A DNA stretch of 64,000 nt from Heminiphilus faecis (lineage in GTDB: Bacteria > Bacteroidota > Bacteroidia > Bacteroidales > Muribaculaceae), in assembly GCF_008728965.1 (NCBI RefSeq), contig NZ_VSMC01000003.1:78177-142176 (forward strand), given 5' to 3'. A program made the translations under genes and the position numbers. Below the pieces are notes generated by a model, which made no database searches, had not been told where the DNA came from, and worked only from the letters and a program-made list of their open reading frames with translations. Positions 54,675-64,000 of this stretch are shown piece by piece (position 1 is the stretch's first letter; every line of letters starts with the position of its first letter).

Positions 54675-55184
54675 ATGACAAAGACAATAATACAATTTGC
54701 CATATTGACGGTGGTTCTGATACTTGCACAGGCAATGGTGTTCAACAACATATGTCTGTTCAATGTAGCAGTGCCATTCGTTTTCATCTATGTTTTGGTA
54801 AGGCTTCCGCTTAACCTCTCGGTCAACTGGGTTCTGACAATAGGCTTCCTCACCGGCCTGTCGGTTGACATATTTGCAAATACACAAGGCATGAACGCGC
54901 TTGCATGCACAATACTCGCAATGTCACGACGAAATGTTCTGCACCTATACTTCCCGCGCGAAGACGAGCTTACCGACCCTGAACCGTCGGCCAAGTCGCT
55001 CGGACTCGATGTGTACATGAAATATCTGTTTACGCTTGTCTTGCTATATTGTGCAGTTATATTCCTCATCGAGGCATGCTCGTTTTTCGATCCAGTAAGG
55101 CTGGGGCTGCGCATTGTATGTAGCTCGGTATTGTCGTTTCTGCTCCTATTGGGACTCGACAGCGTGTTGTCGCGACATGATTGA
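54675..55184 (+). CDS. mreD: Rod shape-determining protein MreD
   Basis: A 169-residue hydrophobic protein with about five membrane helices. Sequence conservation in MreD is low, and the call rests on size, topology, the segment NWVLTIGFLTGLSVDIFANTQGMNALACT, typical of MreD, and its place between mreC and mrdA. It begins 16 bases after mreC. Confidence 0.9.
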   Translation: MTKTIIQFAILTVVLILAQAMVFNNICLFNVAVPFVFIYVLVRLPLNLSVNWVLTIGFLTGLSVDIFANTQGMNALACTILAMSRRNVLHLYFPREDELTDPEPSAKSLGLDVYMKYLFTLVLLYCAVIFLIEACSFFDPVRLGLRIVCSSVLSFLLLLGLDSVLSRHD

Positions 55185-55196
55185 AAACCACACACC

Positions 55197-57062
55197 ATGA
55201 GAAAAGATTACAGACTTGAAAAAAGGAAATATATAATCGGAGGCTTAATAATAGTCATAGTAGCCATATACATCGTAAGGTTGTTCAACCTTCAGGTGAT
55301 GGAAAACGACTACAAGCAGTTTGCCGACTCCAACGCATTCATGCGCAAGACCCTATACCCGTCACGGGGCATGATGCACGACCGCAACGACAAACTTGTA
55401 GTGTACAACCAGCCGGCTTACGACGTGATGATGATACCCAAGAACGTGCAGGAATTTGACACTCTTGACTTCTGCTCGGCGCTCAACATAACCAAGGAGC
55501 AATTTGTAAAAAGGGTACGCGACATGAAGGATAAACGCCTGAATCCCGGATACTCGTCGTATACGCCGCAACGATTAATAACCCATATATCGGCCCAAGA
55601 CTACGGGCGTCTGCAGGAAAAGTTATACCGCTTTCCCGGATTCTTTATCCAGCAGCGCATACTGCGCCAATACATGTATTCCACAGCGGCCAATGTGCTT
55701 GGCAACATACGCGAAGTGTCACAGCGTGACGTAGAGCGCGACCCCTACTACTCGGCAGGAGACTACTGCGGTGACCTCGGTGTAGAAAAAAGCTACGAAG
55801 AGTATCTGCGGGGTGAGAAAGGTGTGGAGATACTTATACGTGATGCTTACGGACGTATACAGGGTAAATATGACGACGGAGCACATGACGTAGCGCCGGT
55901 GTCGGGACGCGACATCAAGCTAAGTATCGACATAGACCTGCAGATGTATGGCGAGAAACTGATGCAAAACAAGATCGGCGCCATAGTAGCCATCGAACCT
56001 GCCACCGGCGAGATACTCGCAATGGTAAGCAGTCCGACTTACGACCCGAAGCTTCTTGTAGGTCGCGAAAGAGGCAAAAACTACAACGAACTTGTAAATG
56101 ACTTTTACAAGCCGCTGTTTGACAGGGCACTGATGGGAGCGTATCCTCCGGGGTCTACTTTCAAACCGTCACAAGGTCTTATATTGCGACAGGAAGACAT
56201 CATAACGCTCACCACGGCCTATCCATGCTATCACGGATTCATCAACGGAGGCCTGAAAGTAGGATGCCACGGCCATGGTTCTCCGATAGCGCTAAAGCCG
56301 GCATTACAGACATCATGCAACGCATTTTTCTGCTGGGGGCTGAAAGCCATGCTCGACGGAAAACGTGCAAAATACGGCTCTGCGGCCGAGGCCTTCGAAG
56401 TATGGAAACACCACCTCGTTTCGCTCGGCTATGGCTATAAACTCGGAGTGGATCTTCCCGGTGAAAGCCGCGGATTCATACCCAACGCAAAGTTTTACAA
56501 CAAGATATATGGTGAAAACCGCTGGAGTGCCAATACCATAATATCCATATCCATAGGCCAAGGTGAGATATTGGCCACCCCACTGCAGATAGCTAATCTG
56601 TGTGCCGCCATCGCCAACCGCGGATGGTTTGTCACACCCCACGTAGTTAAAGAGATACAGGACACGGTACTCCCGGCTGAGTTCCGCGACAAGCGCTACC
56701 CGACGATTGACCGCCAGCACTTCGAGGATGTGGCCGAAGGCATGCGCATGGCCGTAACGGGCGGTACATGCAGACTCGCCAACCTTAAAGACATCGAAGT
56801 ATGCGGCAAAACAGGCACAGCACAGAACCCTCACGGCAAAGACCACTCCGCGTTCATAGGCTTCGCGCCGTACCATGACCCGAAGATAGCCATATGCGTA
56901 TACGTCGAGAATGCAGGCTTCGGAGCCACATACGGTGTGCCTATCGGTTCGCTGATGATAGAGAAATATCTTACCGACACCATCGCCCCCGAGCGACAGT
57001 ATCTTGAAGATAGAATGTTTGAAGCTAATACAATCATAAGCAGTGGAGTCAAGAAACACTAA
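55197..57062 (+). CDS. mrdA: Penicillin-binding protein 2 (elongasome transpeptidase)
   Basis: The 621-residue class B PBP has an N-terminal membrane anchor (YIIGGLIIVIVAIYIVRL), a pedestal domain (YPSRGMMHDRNDKLVVYN) and a transpeptidase domain with SxxK in PPGSTFKPSQ, SxN replaced in the TSCNAFF region (Ser-Cys-Asn), and KTG in CGKTGTAQNPHG. It cross-links peptidoglycan during lateral growth with RodA. It starts 12 bases after mreD and overlaps rodA by 20 bases. Confidence 0.96.
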   Translation: MRKDYRLEKRKYIIGGLIIVIVAIYIVRLFNLQVMENDYKQFADSNAFMRKTLYPSRGMMHDRNDKLVVYNQPAYDVMMIPKNVQEFDTLDFCSALNITKEQFVKRVRDMKDKRLNPGYSSYTPQRLITHISAQDYGRLQEKLYRFPGFFIQQRILRQYMYSTAANVLGNIREVSQRDVERDPYYSAGDYCGDLGVEKSYEEYLRGEKGVEILIRDAYGRIQGKYDDGAHDVAPVSGRDIKLSIDIDLQMYGEKLMQNKIGAIVAIEPATGEILAMVSSPTYDPKLLVGRERGKNYNELVNDFYKPLFDRALMGAYPPGSTFKPSQGLILRQEDIITLTTAYPCYHGFINGGLKVGCHGHGSPIALKPALQTSCNAFFCWGLKAMLDGKRAKYGSAAEAFEVWKHHLVSLGYGYKLGVDLPGESRGFIPNAKFYNKIYGENRWSANTIISISIGQGEILATPLQIANLCAAIANRGWFVTPHVVKEIQDTVLPAEFRDKRYPTIDRQHFEDVAEGMRMAVTGGTCRLANLKDIEVCGKTGTAQNPHGKDHSAFIGFAPYHDPKIAICVYVENAGFGATYGVPIGSLMIEKYLTDTIAPERQYLEDRMFEANTIISSGVKKH

Positions 57063-58509
57063 TCCGTCAGTATTCCGTTACCTTGACTGGACAACGGTTA
57101 TTATATACTTTCTACTCATCATAGGCGGCATCATATCCATCTATGCGGCAAGTTATGACTTTGACAATGCCTCGATATTTTCTTTCGATGAGTTTTCAGG
57201 CAAGCAATTACGTTGGGTAGGTCTTGCCGCATTAGCCGGTCTTATTATACTTTTAATAGACTTCCGCATCTACGAGGCCTACGCATACCCGATATACGGA
57301 GTACTCATCATACTTCTGATAATAACGATATTCATAGCACCCGACATAAAAGGCTCACGTTCATGGCTCGTAATAGGCCCGATGAGTCTGCAACCGGCTG
57401 AATTTGCCAAATTCGCCACCGCTCTGGCTTTGGCCAAACTATTCTCGTCATATAACTTCACACTCAATGCCTCGCCGGTCAATTATATAAAGGCCCTGCT
57501 CATAATTTTTCTGCCTGTAGGACTTATTCTCGCACAGAAAGAGACCGGTTCGGCGTTGGCATACATGGCACTGTTTTTTGTACTGTACCGCGAGGGCATG
57601 AGCGGCCTTGTGCTCACCGCCGCATTGTGTGCCGTCGTATTCTTTGTCACGACTGTCAAATACACCGAAACTGCTATCATGGGGCTACCGTCGGGCGAAG
57701 TAGCCGTATTTATAATGATCGAGCTCATAATGGTAGCCATGCTGGCGATATACTGCCGCCTTATTGCCGGAGCCCGCAACGTATTGTTATGGTTTCTCGT
57801 CACAGGCATTGGAGCATGGATAGCCCGTCTATGCGGAGTCGAGATATCCGGCATGGTGTTTTTCCTGACAGTAATCGGCATAGCCTCGCTCTACTGCCTG
57901 ATACTTATGTTCAAGGCTCCAGCCCGTCATCTGCTTATCACCATAGGCGCTGCCTTATGCTCGATAGCTTTTCTCTTTTCTGTCAACAAAGTGTTTAATG
58001 AAGTTCTGCAGCCTCATCAGCAACAGCGTATAAAAGTATCACTCGGCATCGTCGAGGACCTGCGCGGAGCCGGCTACAACGTAAACCAGTCCAAAATAGC
58101 CATCGGCTCCGGAGGCGTCGCCGGCAAAGGATTTCTCAACGGCACCCAGACCAAGCTCAAATACGTGCCCGAACAGCACACCGACTTTATATTCTGCACA
58201 ATAGGCGAAGAAGAAGGCTTCATCGGCACAACCGCCGTACTCGCCCTCTTCCTCATACTCATACTGCGCGTAATCACCATCGCCGAACGTCAGCCCACCA
58301 CCTTCGGCCGCGTCTACGCCTACTGCGTGGCCTCCTTCCTCATCTTCCACTTGGCCATCAACGTAGGCATGGTCATAGGGCTATGCCCCGTAATCGGCAT
58401 CCCCCTCCCCTTCTTCAGCTACGGCGGCTCCTCACTGTGGGGATTCACCTTCCTCCTCTTCATCATGCTCCGCATCGACGCCTCACGCCGCGAACACCTC
58501 AGCTACTGA
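57043..58509 (+). CDS. mrdB: Rod shape-determining SEDS glycosyltransferase RodA
   Basis: The 488-residue protein is a SEDS polymerase with conserved LILAQKETGSALAYMALFFVLYREG, split motif QSKIAIGSGGVAGKGFLNGTQTKLKYVPEQHTDFIF, and the last loop GIPLPFFSYGGSSL. Between residues about 190 and 300 it has extra hydrophobic segments compared with the roughly 370-residue E. coli RodA. It polymerises glycan strands with PBP2. The start overlaps the end of mrdA, giving coupled synthesis. Confidence 0.95.
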   Translation: MESRNTNPSVFRYLDWTTVIIYFLLIIGGIISIYAASYDFDNASIFSFDEFSGKQLRWVGLAALAGLIILLIDFRIYEAYAYPIYGVLIILLIITIFIAPDIKGSRSWLVIGPMSLQPAEFAKFATALALAKLFSSYNFTLNASPVNYIKALLIIFLPVGLILAQKETGSALAYMALFFVLYREGMSGLVLTAALCAVVFFVTTVKYTETAIMGLPSGEVAVFIMIELIMVAMLAIYCRLIAGARNVLLWFLVTGIGAWIARLCGVEISGMVFFLTVIGIASLYCLILMFKAPARHLLITIGAALCSIAFLFSVNKVFNEVLQPHQQQRIKVSLGIVEDLRGAGYNVNQSKIAIGSGGVAGKGFLNGTQTKLKYVPEQHTDFIFCTIGEEEGFIGTTAVLALFLILILRVITIAERQPTTFGRVYAYCVASFLIFHLAINVGMVIGLCPVIGIPLPFFSYGGSSLWGFTFLLFIMLRIDASRREHLSY

Positions 58510-58526
58510 CCCCTCCCCCACACAAC

Positions 58527-58562
58527 AAGGGGGGATGCCGGCATACCGACATCCCCCCCTTA
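58527..58562 (+). terminator. Terminator of the mre-mrd operon
   Basis: Arms AAGGGGGGATG and CATCCCCCCTT pair through six G:C pairs around an inner imperfect stem. TTATT follows. It also lies before the convergent dehydrogenase stop and may work on both strands. Confidence 0.85.
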
Positions 58563-58592
58563 TTCCGACCGACGCGACAACGCCGCTAAGCC

Positions 58593-59912
58593 TCAATCGC
58601 GCCGAAATATATCGCGCGTATACACTTTCCCGGCAACATCACCAAGCACCGGGTCGTAACGATTGGCAATTATAGCATGACTGCGCGCCTTGAATTCCTC
58701 CAAATTATTTACCACCTTACTACCGAAAAACGTTGTACCATCATCCAATGTAGGCTCATAGATTATGACCTCGGCGCCCTTTGCCTTGATCCGCTTCATT
58801 ATTCCCTGTATTGAGGACTGACGGAAGTTATCAGAATTAGATTTCATAGTAAGACGGTAGACACCAATCACACATAAGCCTTCACGCTCACGGCTGTAAC
58901 CACTGTTATCATCATACCATCCAGCCATTTTAAGAACACGATCGGCAATAAAATCCTTACGGGTACGGTTGCTCTCTACGATTGCCGACATCATGTTTTG
59001 AGGCACATTGGCGTAGTTGGCAAGCAACTGCTTTGTATCTTTAGGCAGACAATAACCGCCATAACCGAACGACGGATTATTGTAGTGTGTACCGATGCGG
59101 GGGTCAAGACCTACACCCTCGATTATAGCTTGACTGTCAAGGCCTTTGATTTCGGCATAAGTATCAAGTTCATTAAAATAGCTCACGCGGAGCGCAAGGT
59201 ATGTGTTGGCAAACAGTTTTACCGCCTCGGCTTCCTTCATGCCCATGAACAGCGTAGGTATGTCAGCCTTAACTGCACCTTGCTGCAACAGACCGGCAAA
59301 AACGCGGGCTGCATCTTCCAACAATTTGATATCGGCAATCCTGCATATAGCTTCATTTTCAGCGCCGAACTCAGGCGAATCAATCAACTTGGGATATCCT
59401 ACAATTATACGGCTTGGATACAGATTATCGTACAAAGCCTTACTTTCACGCAGGAATTCCGGAGAAAAAAGCAGATTCAACTTCCCTACCCCGGCCTGCG
59501 CATAGCGCAAATAAAGGCTGCGGCAATACCCCACAGGTATGGTAGACTTTATCACCATCACAGCATCAGGATTGACCCTTAACACAAGGTCAATGACATC
59601 CTCGATACAGTGGGTATCAAAATAATTCTTCACCGGATCGTAGTTGGTCGGAGCCGCAATAACGACAAAATCAGCATCTTTATACGCTTCTTCACCATTA
59701 AGCGTGGCAGTGAGGTCAAGCTCCTTCTCGGCAAGATACTTCTCTATATACTCATCCTGTATGGGCGATATCCTGCTGTTGATTTTATCAACCTTTTCCG
59801 CAATGACATCGACGGCCGTCACCCTGTTATGCTGCGCCAGCAGTGTGGCTATCGACATACCCACATAGCCCGTTCCCGCTACCGCTATATTATACTTTCG
59901 CATACTATCCAT
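58593..59912 (-). CDS. ugd: UDP-glucose 6-dehydrogenase
   Basis: From the ATG at 59912 the product is about 439 residues; MRKYN at 59903 is an equally good start, and the longer upstream frame runs into the next gene. The NAD motif is [18 protein letters not shown], followed by [24 protein letters not shown] and the catalytic cysteine in [14 protein letters not shown]. It oxidises UDP-glucose to UDP-glucuronate. The adjacent 4-epimerase would convert this to UDP-galacturonate, so both supply an acidic sugar to a capsule or exopolysaccharide. It starts two bases after the epimerase stop. Confidence 0.93.
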   Translation of the reverse strand: MDSMRKYNIAVAGTGYVGMSIATLLAQHNRVTAVDVIAEKVDKINSRISPIQDEYIEKYLAEKELDLTATLNGEEAYKDADFVVIAAPTNYDPVKNYFDTHCIEDVIDLVLRVNPDAVMVIKSTIPVGYCRSLYLRYAQAGVGKLNLLFSPEFLRESKALYDNLYPSRIIVGYPKLIDSPEFGAENEAICRIADIKLLEDAARVFAGLLQQGAVKADIPTLFMGMKEAEAVKLFANTYLALRVSYFNELDTYAEIKGLDSQAIIEGVGLDPRIGTHYNNPSFGYGGYCLPKDTKQLLANYANVPQNMMSAIVESNRTRKDFIADRVLKMAGWYDDNSGYSREREGLCVIGVYRLTMKSNSDNFRQSSIQGIMKRIKAKGAEVIIYEPTLDDGTTFFGSKVVNNLEEFKARSHAIIANRYDPVLGDVAGKVYTRDIFRRD

Positions 59913-59913
59913 A

Positions 59914-60966
59914 TTAAAGTTTATAATATTCTTTAAACCAATCAACTGTTCGCTCAATTCCGTTCTGTAAAGGAGTACAGGGCTTAAATCCGGTAGCCTC
60001 TGCCAAAGCCGAAGAGTCAGCATATGTTTGATATACGTCACCCGGCTGCATCGGAAGAAATTCTTTTCGCGCCTCACGACCGATAGCAGTTTCTATACAG
60101 GATATATAATCCATTAACTTTGTTGGCTGCTGATTCCCTATATTATAAATTCTATAAGGTGCCGGTGACGTTGCGGGATCCGGATTTTCCTCATCCCAAT
60201 CAAGGTTACCCTCGGGTATAATGTCTACAATACGTGATACACCTTCTACAATATCATCAATATAAGTAAAATCACGAAGCATATCACCATTGTTGAATAC
60301 CTTGATCGGTAGGTCATGAAGAATAGCATCTATAAAAAGAAACGGAGACATATCCGGACGACCCCATGGTCCGTAAACAGTAAAAAATCGTAATCCGGTA
60401 GTCGGGATGCCATACAATTTAGAGTAAGCATGAGCCATTAATTCATTGGACTTCTTAGTGGCGGCATAAAGGCTTACAGGATGAGCAATCCCATGATGCT
60501 CCGAAAATGGAACCTGCCCGTTAAGACCATATACACTTGAAGATGATGCGTACACAAGATGCTTCACCTTGTTATCCCGACAACCTTCAAGCACGTTTAT
60601 AAACCCGTCGACATTACTCTCTATGTAAGCGTGAGGATTGGTAATGGAGTAACGCACACCTGCCTGCGCGGCAAGATTTATAACAGCATCAAATCCGCCA
60701 TTAGCAAACAGCATCTGCATTGCCTGCGTATCCTCCAAATTCATGCGTATGAAACTAAACTCTTTAGAAAGTGTAGATTCTGCAAACTTGTACCATGCTA
60801 CGGCATCCTTTTCTATTCCCAATCGGGAAAGACGGCCATATTTTAATTCTACATCATAATAGTCATTCAGATTATCAAGACCGATTAATTTGTGCCCTTT
60901 TTCAATAAGACAAGCGCTTACAGCCGCACCAATAAATCCGGCAGCGCCAGTAACAAGTATTTTCAT
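59914..60966 (-). CDS. NAD-dependent epimerase, UDP-glucuronate 4-epimerase type
   Basis: The 350-residue extended SDR has the NAD motif [13 protein letters not shown], the active-site Ser region [31 protein letters not shown] (YxxxK) and [16 protein letters not shown], all as in UDP-glucuronate 4-epimerases (LpsL/CapI type). The following dehydrogenase makes its substrate. Product would be UDP-galacturonate. It sits in a run of minus-strand polysaccharide genes. Confidence 0.9.
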   Translation of the reverse strand: MKILVTGAAGFIGAAVSACLIEKGHKLIGLDNLNDYYDVELKYGRLSRLGIEKDAVAWYKFAESTLSKEFSFIRMNLEDTQAMQMLFANGGFDAVINLAAQAGVRYSITNPHAYIESNVDGFINVLEGCRDNKVKHLVYASSSSVYGLNGQVPFSEHHGIAHPVSLYAATKKSNELMAHAYSKLYGIPTTGLRFFTVYGPWGRPDMSPFLFIDAILHDLPIKVFNNGDMLRDFTYIDDIVEGVSRIVDIIPEGNLDWDEENPDPATSPAPYRIYNIGNQQPTKLMDYISCIETAIGREARKEFLPMQPGDVYQTYADSSALAEATGFKPCTPLQNGIERTVDWFKEYYKL

Positions 60967-60981
60967 AATTATACCGCTATA

Positions 60982-62103
60982 TTATTCGTTATAAAGTTGG
61001 TCATACAAACTTATGTATTGTGATGCCACTCTTGATTTAGTAAATTTACTTTCAACTCGGTCATGAGCATTATCAGACAACTCGGCCATTTTCTCAGGGT
61101 CGGAAAGCAACTCATCAATAGCAGAGGCAAATAAGGCGGAGTCGCTATTACGAACTTCAATACCGGTTTTGCCACCTAATGATACCCAGTTTACCCCTGA
61201 CCCTCCAATTGTAAATGTCACCGGCGCACACTTACAATACATGGCCTCAGCCAAAGCGACCCCAAATGCTTCATTTCGCGTGATTGAAGGAAAGGCAAAA
61301 ACAGAAGCCGCATAAAGGTACCTACGCATAACATCATTGCTAATTCGCCCTAACCAATATATCCTGTCAGAAGCATATGTTGCTTGTAATTCATTAGTCA
61401 AAGGCCCGCTTCCCGCTATTACAAATACACAATCGTGTTTCACCATCCTTTCAGCATCAAGCAAATAGCGTATACCCTTGTACTCTACATGCCTGCCCAC
61501 GAAAAACACGATTGGTTTATTTCCATATTTCTCTTGTATTTCCCGTATATACGGCTCGTCAGCAGTCTTTAGTTTAAACTTATCTTCATCTATTGAGCAA
61601 GGTATAACAACGATCTTATCTTTAACCGGTCTAAGATTATCGGAAGCATCGATATAAGCCGGGCTTGTGGCTATAACTACATCGGAGCGTCTAAGCAACT
61701 TATTTTCAATAGGACGTATAAACGGCTTCATTATTCGTTGTGCAACAACATCACTATGCCAGTGAACAATGAGTTTATTACGTTTCCTTATTGACAATAA
61801 TAAATATATCGCGCCCAAAGGATTAGGATAATGAAAATGTATAATATCCGGGTCAAATAGTTTTATCGAGCGCTTCAACTCGCGGAAGTATTTAAACGAT
61901 AACGGTTGACTTGCCAATATGCCTTGTGACGATGCTCTTACGACGGGGATATTTTCAACATCTTCATCAACTGAATAATTTTTATTGTTAAACGAAATTA
62001 TTCTTTGTTGAGCGCCCGTCAACGCTTCGACAACAACATGATTAATTGATTCAATTCCACCCTCGATTGGCGAATAGAATTTACCAATATGAAGAATTTT
62101 CAT
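60982..62103 (-). CDS. GT4 family glycosyltransferase
   Basis: The 373-residue protein has the GT-B layout. The N-terminal domain begins MKILHIGKFYSPIEGGIES (acceptor-side glycine loop), with IHFHYPNPLGAIYLL. The C-terminal domain has VFFVGRHVEYKGIRYLLDA, IAGSGPLTNEL and the EX7E motif in FPSITRNEAFGVALAEAMYC. It transfers a sugar from a nucleotide donor, in a retaining manner, to a lipid-linked glycan. Donor and acceptor are unknown; UDP-galacturonate made by the two genes downstream is a candidate. Confidence 0.93.
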   Translation of the reverse strand: MKILHIGKFYSPIEGGIESINHVVVEALTGAQQRIISFNNKNYSVDEDVENIPVVRASSQGILASQPLSFKYFRELKRSIKLFDPDIIHFHYPNPLGAIYLLLSIRKRNKLIVHWHSDVVAQRIMKPFIRPIENKLLRRSDVVIATSPAYIDASDNLRPVKDKIVVIPCSIDEDKFKLKTADEPYIREIQEKYGNKPIVFFVGRHVEYKGIRYLLDAERMVKHDCVFVIAGSGPLTNELQATYASDRIYWLGRISNDVMRRYLYAASVFAFPSITRNEAFGVALAEAMYCKCAPVTFTIGGSGVNWVSLGGKTGIEVRNSDSALFASAIDELLSDPEKMAELSDNAHDRVESKFTKSRVASQYISLYDQLYNE

Positions 62104-62114
62104 TTATAATAAAT

Positions 62115-62635
62115 TTATCTATTGATAATTCGAGGCTTTGGAAGAACAACAGTTGCATTGTCAAAAACATCTTCAACGACCACACAATTAGCCCCGACCT
62201 TTACATTATTTCCGATATTTACCGAAGGGAGCACCTTACTTCCAGCACCCAAGAGAACATTATCCCCTATTTTACCCCCCCCTGCATAACAGTAACCTGC
62301 TGATACACAATGCATCCAGCACCAATAGACACATCATGCCCAATAATAATTCCATTAGGCCCATGGGGAAGACATGGAGGCTCGGCAAAAAATGCTCCAG
62401 AATTTAAGTTAGTCCCGAATGAACAATTATTGAATGCGTCACATCGTTTTATATACCAGAGATAAAATAATTTAATCAGGATATGAGCAGTATTATCTGG
62501 ATTCGTTACAATATATCTTCTCCTCCAATATTTGTCATGATTATAATGTTGTACTAAACCTTGAAGGAATCTTCCAAATACATTTTTTTGACAAAATTTC
62601 ATTATATCCATATACCTTGATTTTCCTGATTTCAC
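62115..62635 (-). pseudogene. Hexapeptide-repeat acyltransferase (serine acetyltransferase-like) interrupted at a G8 tract
   Basis: Two overlapping frames make one left-handed beta-helix acyltransferase. The first (62635 to 62267) ends [25 protein letters not shown] then VK-stop. The second continues [20 protein letters not shown] and [19 protein letters not shown] to the stop at 62115. The break is a run of eight G on the coding strand (plus-strand C8 at 62275-62282); six or nine G would restore a protein of about 173 residues. It probably acetylates a polysaccharide sugar. A homopolymer of this length in a capsule gene suggests phase variation, but a sequencing or assembly error must be excluded. 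Confidence 0.75.
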
Positions 62636-62681
62636 AATTTAAAGTCTTATTTCCTTGTATATAAATTTTTCTAAATAGGCT

Positions 62682-63815
62682 CTAAATATCATTCTTGAAT
62701 TCATTTAAGAAACTAGACCGCCGCTCATCCAATACGGACTTGGAATATTGTTGAGCCTTTATTACATTTTTCCTTGCCTGTTCTTTTAATACATTATTAT
62801 CTATATTCTTCAGAATATCAACTATCTGTGATATATTTCCAGCCCTAAACAAGAACTCAGGTTCAATTAATTCCGGAATGCCGGCGATTTTGGACCCAAT
62901 ACATAAACAGCCTCTGCTCATGGCCTCTATAACGGCTCTTGGAAGCCCTTCTTGCTTGCTTGGTTGAGCATATATGTCAATGTCATCTAAAAATTGGAAT
63001 ATTTCGCTATGTTTAATTGGTCCCGTGAAGAAAACCAAATCCTCAACCTGATATTTTTTTGTCAACCGTTTTAAATATGACGGATTGCCTGAACCAACTA
63101 TATAGTATTCAAATTCAATCCCCTTGTCCCTTAACTTCTTTAAAGCTTTAATGATGTATTGTTGCCCCTTATATTTAACATCGACAGCAGCTACAGTGGC
63201 TATTCGGAAACGTCGCCCCGATAAAATGGTTGTATAGCGCGTTGCCAAGTCAATTTGATAAGTGTTGAGTTCCACATTGCTGCAATTTATCTGCTGGCCG
63301 CACGTTGGATATCTGTTCTGTAAAAATTCAGATGTAACATATATTGAATATTGGGCTCTTTGCTGTACGCGTTTGAGCCAAAGATATGCAAACGGAGCCA
63401 ATAGCTTGCCTTTTAAACTATAATTCCATAAAGCATCCCAAGGACAGCCACAGACAACAGTCAGAATCGGTTTATGCTGCTGATGAGCAATCTCAAACGC
63501 AAGATTACTGACAAATGACGAGTGTACATGTATAATACAAGCATCACATTTTTCAATAATTGTGTTGAGCCGCGTCTTAAATACATTCCAATTCAACAAT
63601 GAATTAAATGAATTCATCTTATCTATGAACTGGAACTCAACAGAACCATTGCATATCTTGTCAGAAGAGCCTTTACCTACACGCTTTACCGGAGCGACAC
63701 AAATCACTTTATCATCGGATCGGGCATATCTGTTTAACATTACAGATATAGGATTGCTGAAGTATGCTTCTCCATCATATTCAACTTCATCCGGAATGCA
63801 AAAAAATAGAATCAT
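62682..63815 (-). CDS. GT4 family glycosyltransferase
   Basis: The 377-residue GT-B protein carries VAAVDVKYKGQQYIIKALKKL, YYIVGSGNPSYLKRL, VFFTGPIKHSEIFQFLDDIDIYAQPSKQEGLPRAVIEAMSRG (with the EX7E pair) and GIPELI, all in the donor-binding half. The GC content is low, as in the neighbouring acyltransferase gene, typical of variable capsule cassettes. It is a different branch from the GT4 at 60982, giving two glycosyl transfer steps in this part of the cluster. Upstream genes of the cluster lie beyond the window. Confidence 0.92.
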   Translation of the reverse strand: MILFFCIPDEVEYDGEAYFSNPISVMLNRYARSDDKVICVAPVKRVGKGSSDKICNGSVEFQFIDKMNSFNSLLNWNVFKTRLNTIIEKCDACIIHVHSSFVSNLAFEIAHQQHKPILTVVCGCPWDALWNYSLKGKLLAPFAYLWLKRVQQRAQYSIYVTSEFLQNRYPTCGQQINCSNVELNTYQIDLATRYTTILSGRRFRIATVAAVDVKYKGQQYIIKALKKLRDKGIEFEYYIVGSGNPSYLKRLTKKYQVEDLVFFTGPIKHSEIFQFLDDIDIYAQPSKQEGLPRAVIEAMSRGCLCIGSKIAGIPELIEPEFLFRAGNISQIVDILKNIDNNVLKEQARKNVIKAQQYSKSVLDERRSSFLNEFKNDI

Positions 63816-63956
63816 TGGGTATTTAATGTTGATATCGGCATTATATAAAATTCAGTGAGTGTCAAATATCAACGAAGATTCAAAATCGAAGTGCAAAAAC
63901 TTTGCTTAGATAAGCAGACCAACCTCACTCCTCTCGGAGGGGGATGCCCAAGCGGC

Positions 63957-63978
63957 GGGGGCGGCCGAGTCCGCCCCC
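63957..63978. other. GC-rich hairpin at the window end
   Basis: Arms GGGGGCGG/CCGCCCCC (perfect, 8 bp) with loop CCGAGT lie in a locally GC-rich patch after an AT-rich gene end. A smaller GCTTA/TAAGC hairpin lies at about 63904-63915. The surrounding 185 bases (63816-64000) show no gene. Confidence 0.4.
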
Positions 63979-64000
63979 AAGAGTGAATCGGTAGAAAAAA

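Overview
The window reads as a chromosomal segment of a Bacteroidota bacterium, most likely order Bacteroidales and possibly a gut Muribaculaceae-type lineage; the family is inference. The main evidence is the repeated promoter element TAnnTTTG, the Bacteroidetes -7 box, in front of many genes and twice with an ideal TTTG box 20 bases upstream. Family types common in this phylum also point there: DUF5063, DUF3737, DUF2141 with a TonB-type barrel, TPR lipoprotein regulators, SLC45-like sugar transporters and GH43 hydrolases. Coding density is high. No rRNA, tRNA, CRISPR array or transposase was recognised.

Layout. 1-6.4 kb: the 3' part of a gingipain-like peptidase with HEAT-type repeats, a PatB-type lyase coupled to a DUF3737 beta-helix protein, a MATE exporter and a MarC protein. 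6.8-13.5 kb: an AT-rich accessory island. It opens with a surface-type lipoprotein whose C-terminus is a C39/papain-like peptidase domain, followed by two small secreted paralogues, a transglutaminase-like lipoprotein, an O-antigen-ligase-like membrane protein, a truncated copy of the first small gene and a third paralogue. This looks like a toxin (or peptidase) with an immunity (or inhibitor) cassette that was duplicated and partly deleted. 13.6-19.1 kb: a TPR/HTH membrane regulator, a triple-domain esterase-esterase-arabinanase, a frameshifted small secreted protein and rplU-rpmA behind an elaborate palindrome. 19.2-20.1 kb: non-coding, full of repeats and hairpins. 20.1-26.4 kb: a CbbX/SpoVK-like AAA+ ATPase, a SPOUT methyltransferase, a second GH43 enzyme and a sugar symporter.

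26.7-42.7 kb is mostly housekeeping: ychF, tpx, a dTDP-aminosugar trio (rfbA-fdtB-fdtA), the yicC-gmk-nadD-DUF5063 operon, tsaB, metF, holB, addB, hemW and rlmH. 42.9-46.2 kb is a lower-GC insert with DUF2141, an outer-membrane barrel and an SDR; the latter two promoters share a matching 20-bp palindrome at identical spacing. 46.5-58.5 kb holds nadC, a HAD phosphatase, a second MATE protein, an FAD oxidoreductase, purH and the elongasome set mreB-mreC-mreD-mrdA-rodA. 58.6-63.8 kb is the end of a capsule or exopolysaccharide cluster: UDP-glucose dehydrogenase, UDP-glucuronate epimerase, two GT4 glycosyltransferases and a hexapeptide acyltransferase interrupted at a run of eight G, a candidate phase-variable switch.

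All coordinates and motifs were read by eye. No database search, structure prediction or alignment program was run, so family names rest on motif recognition.
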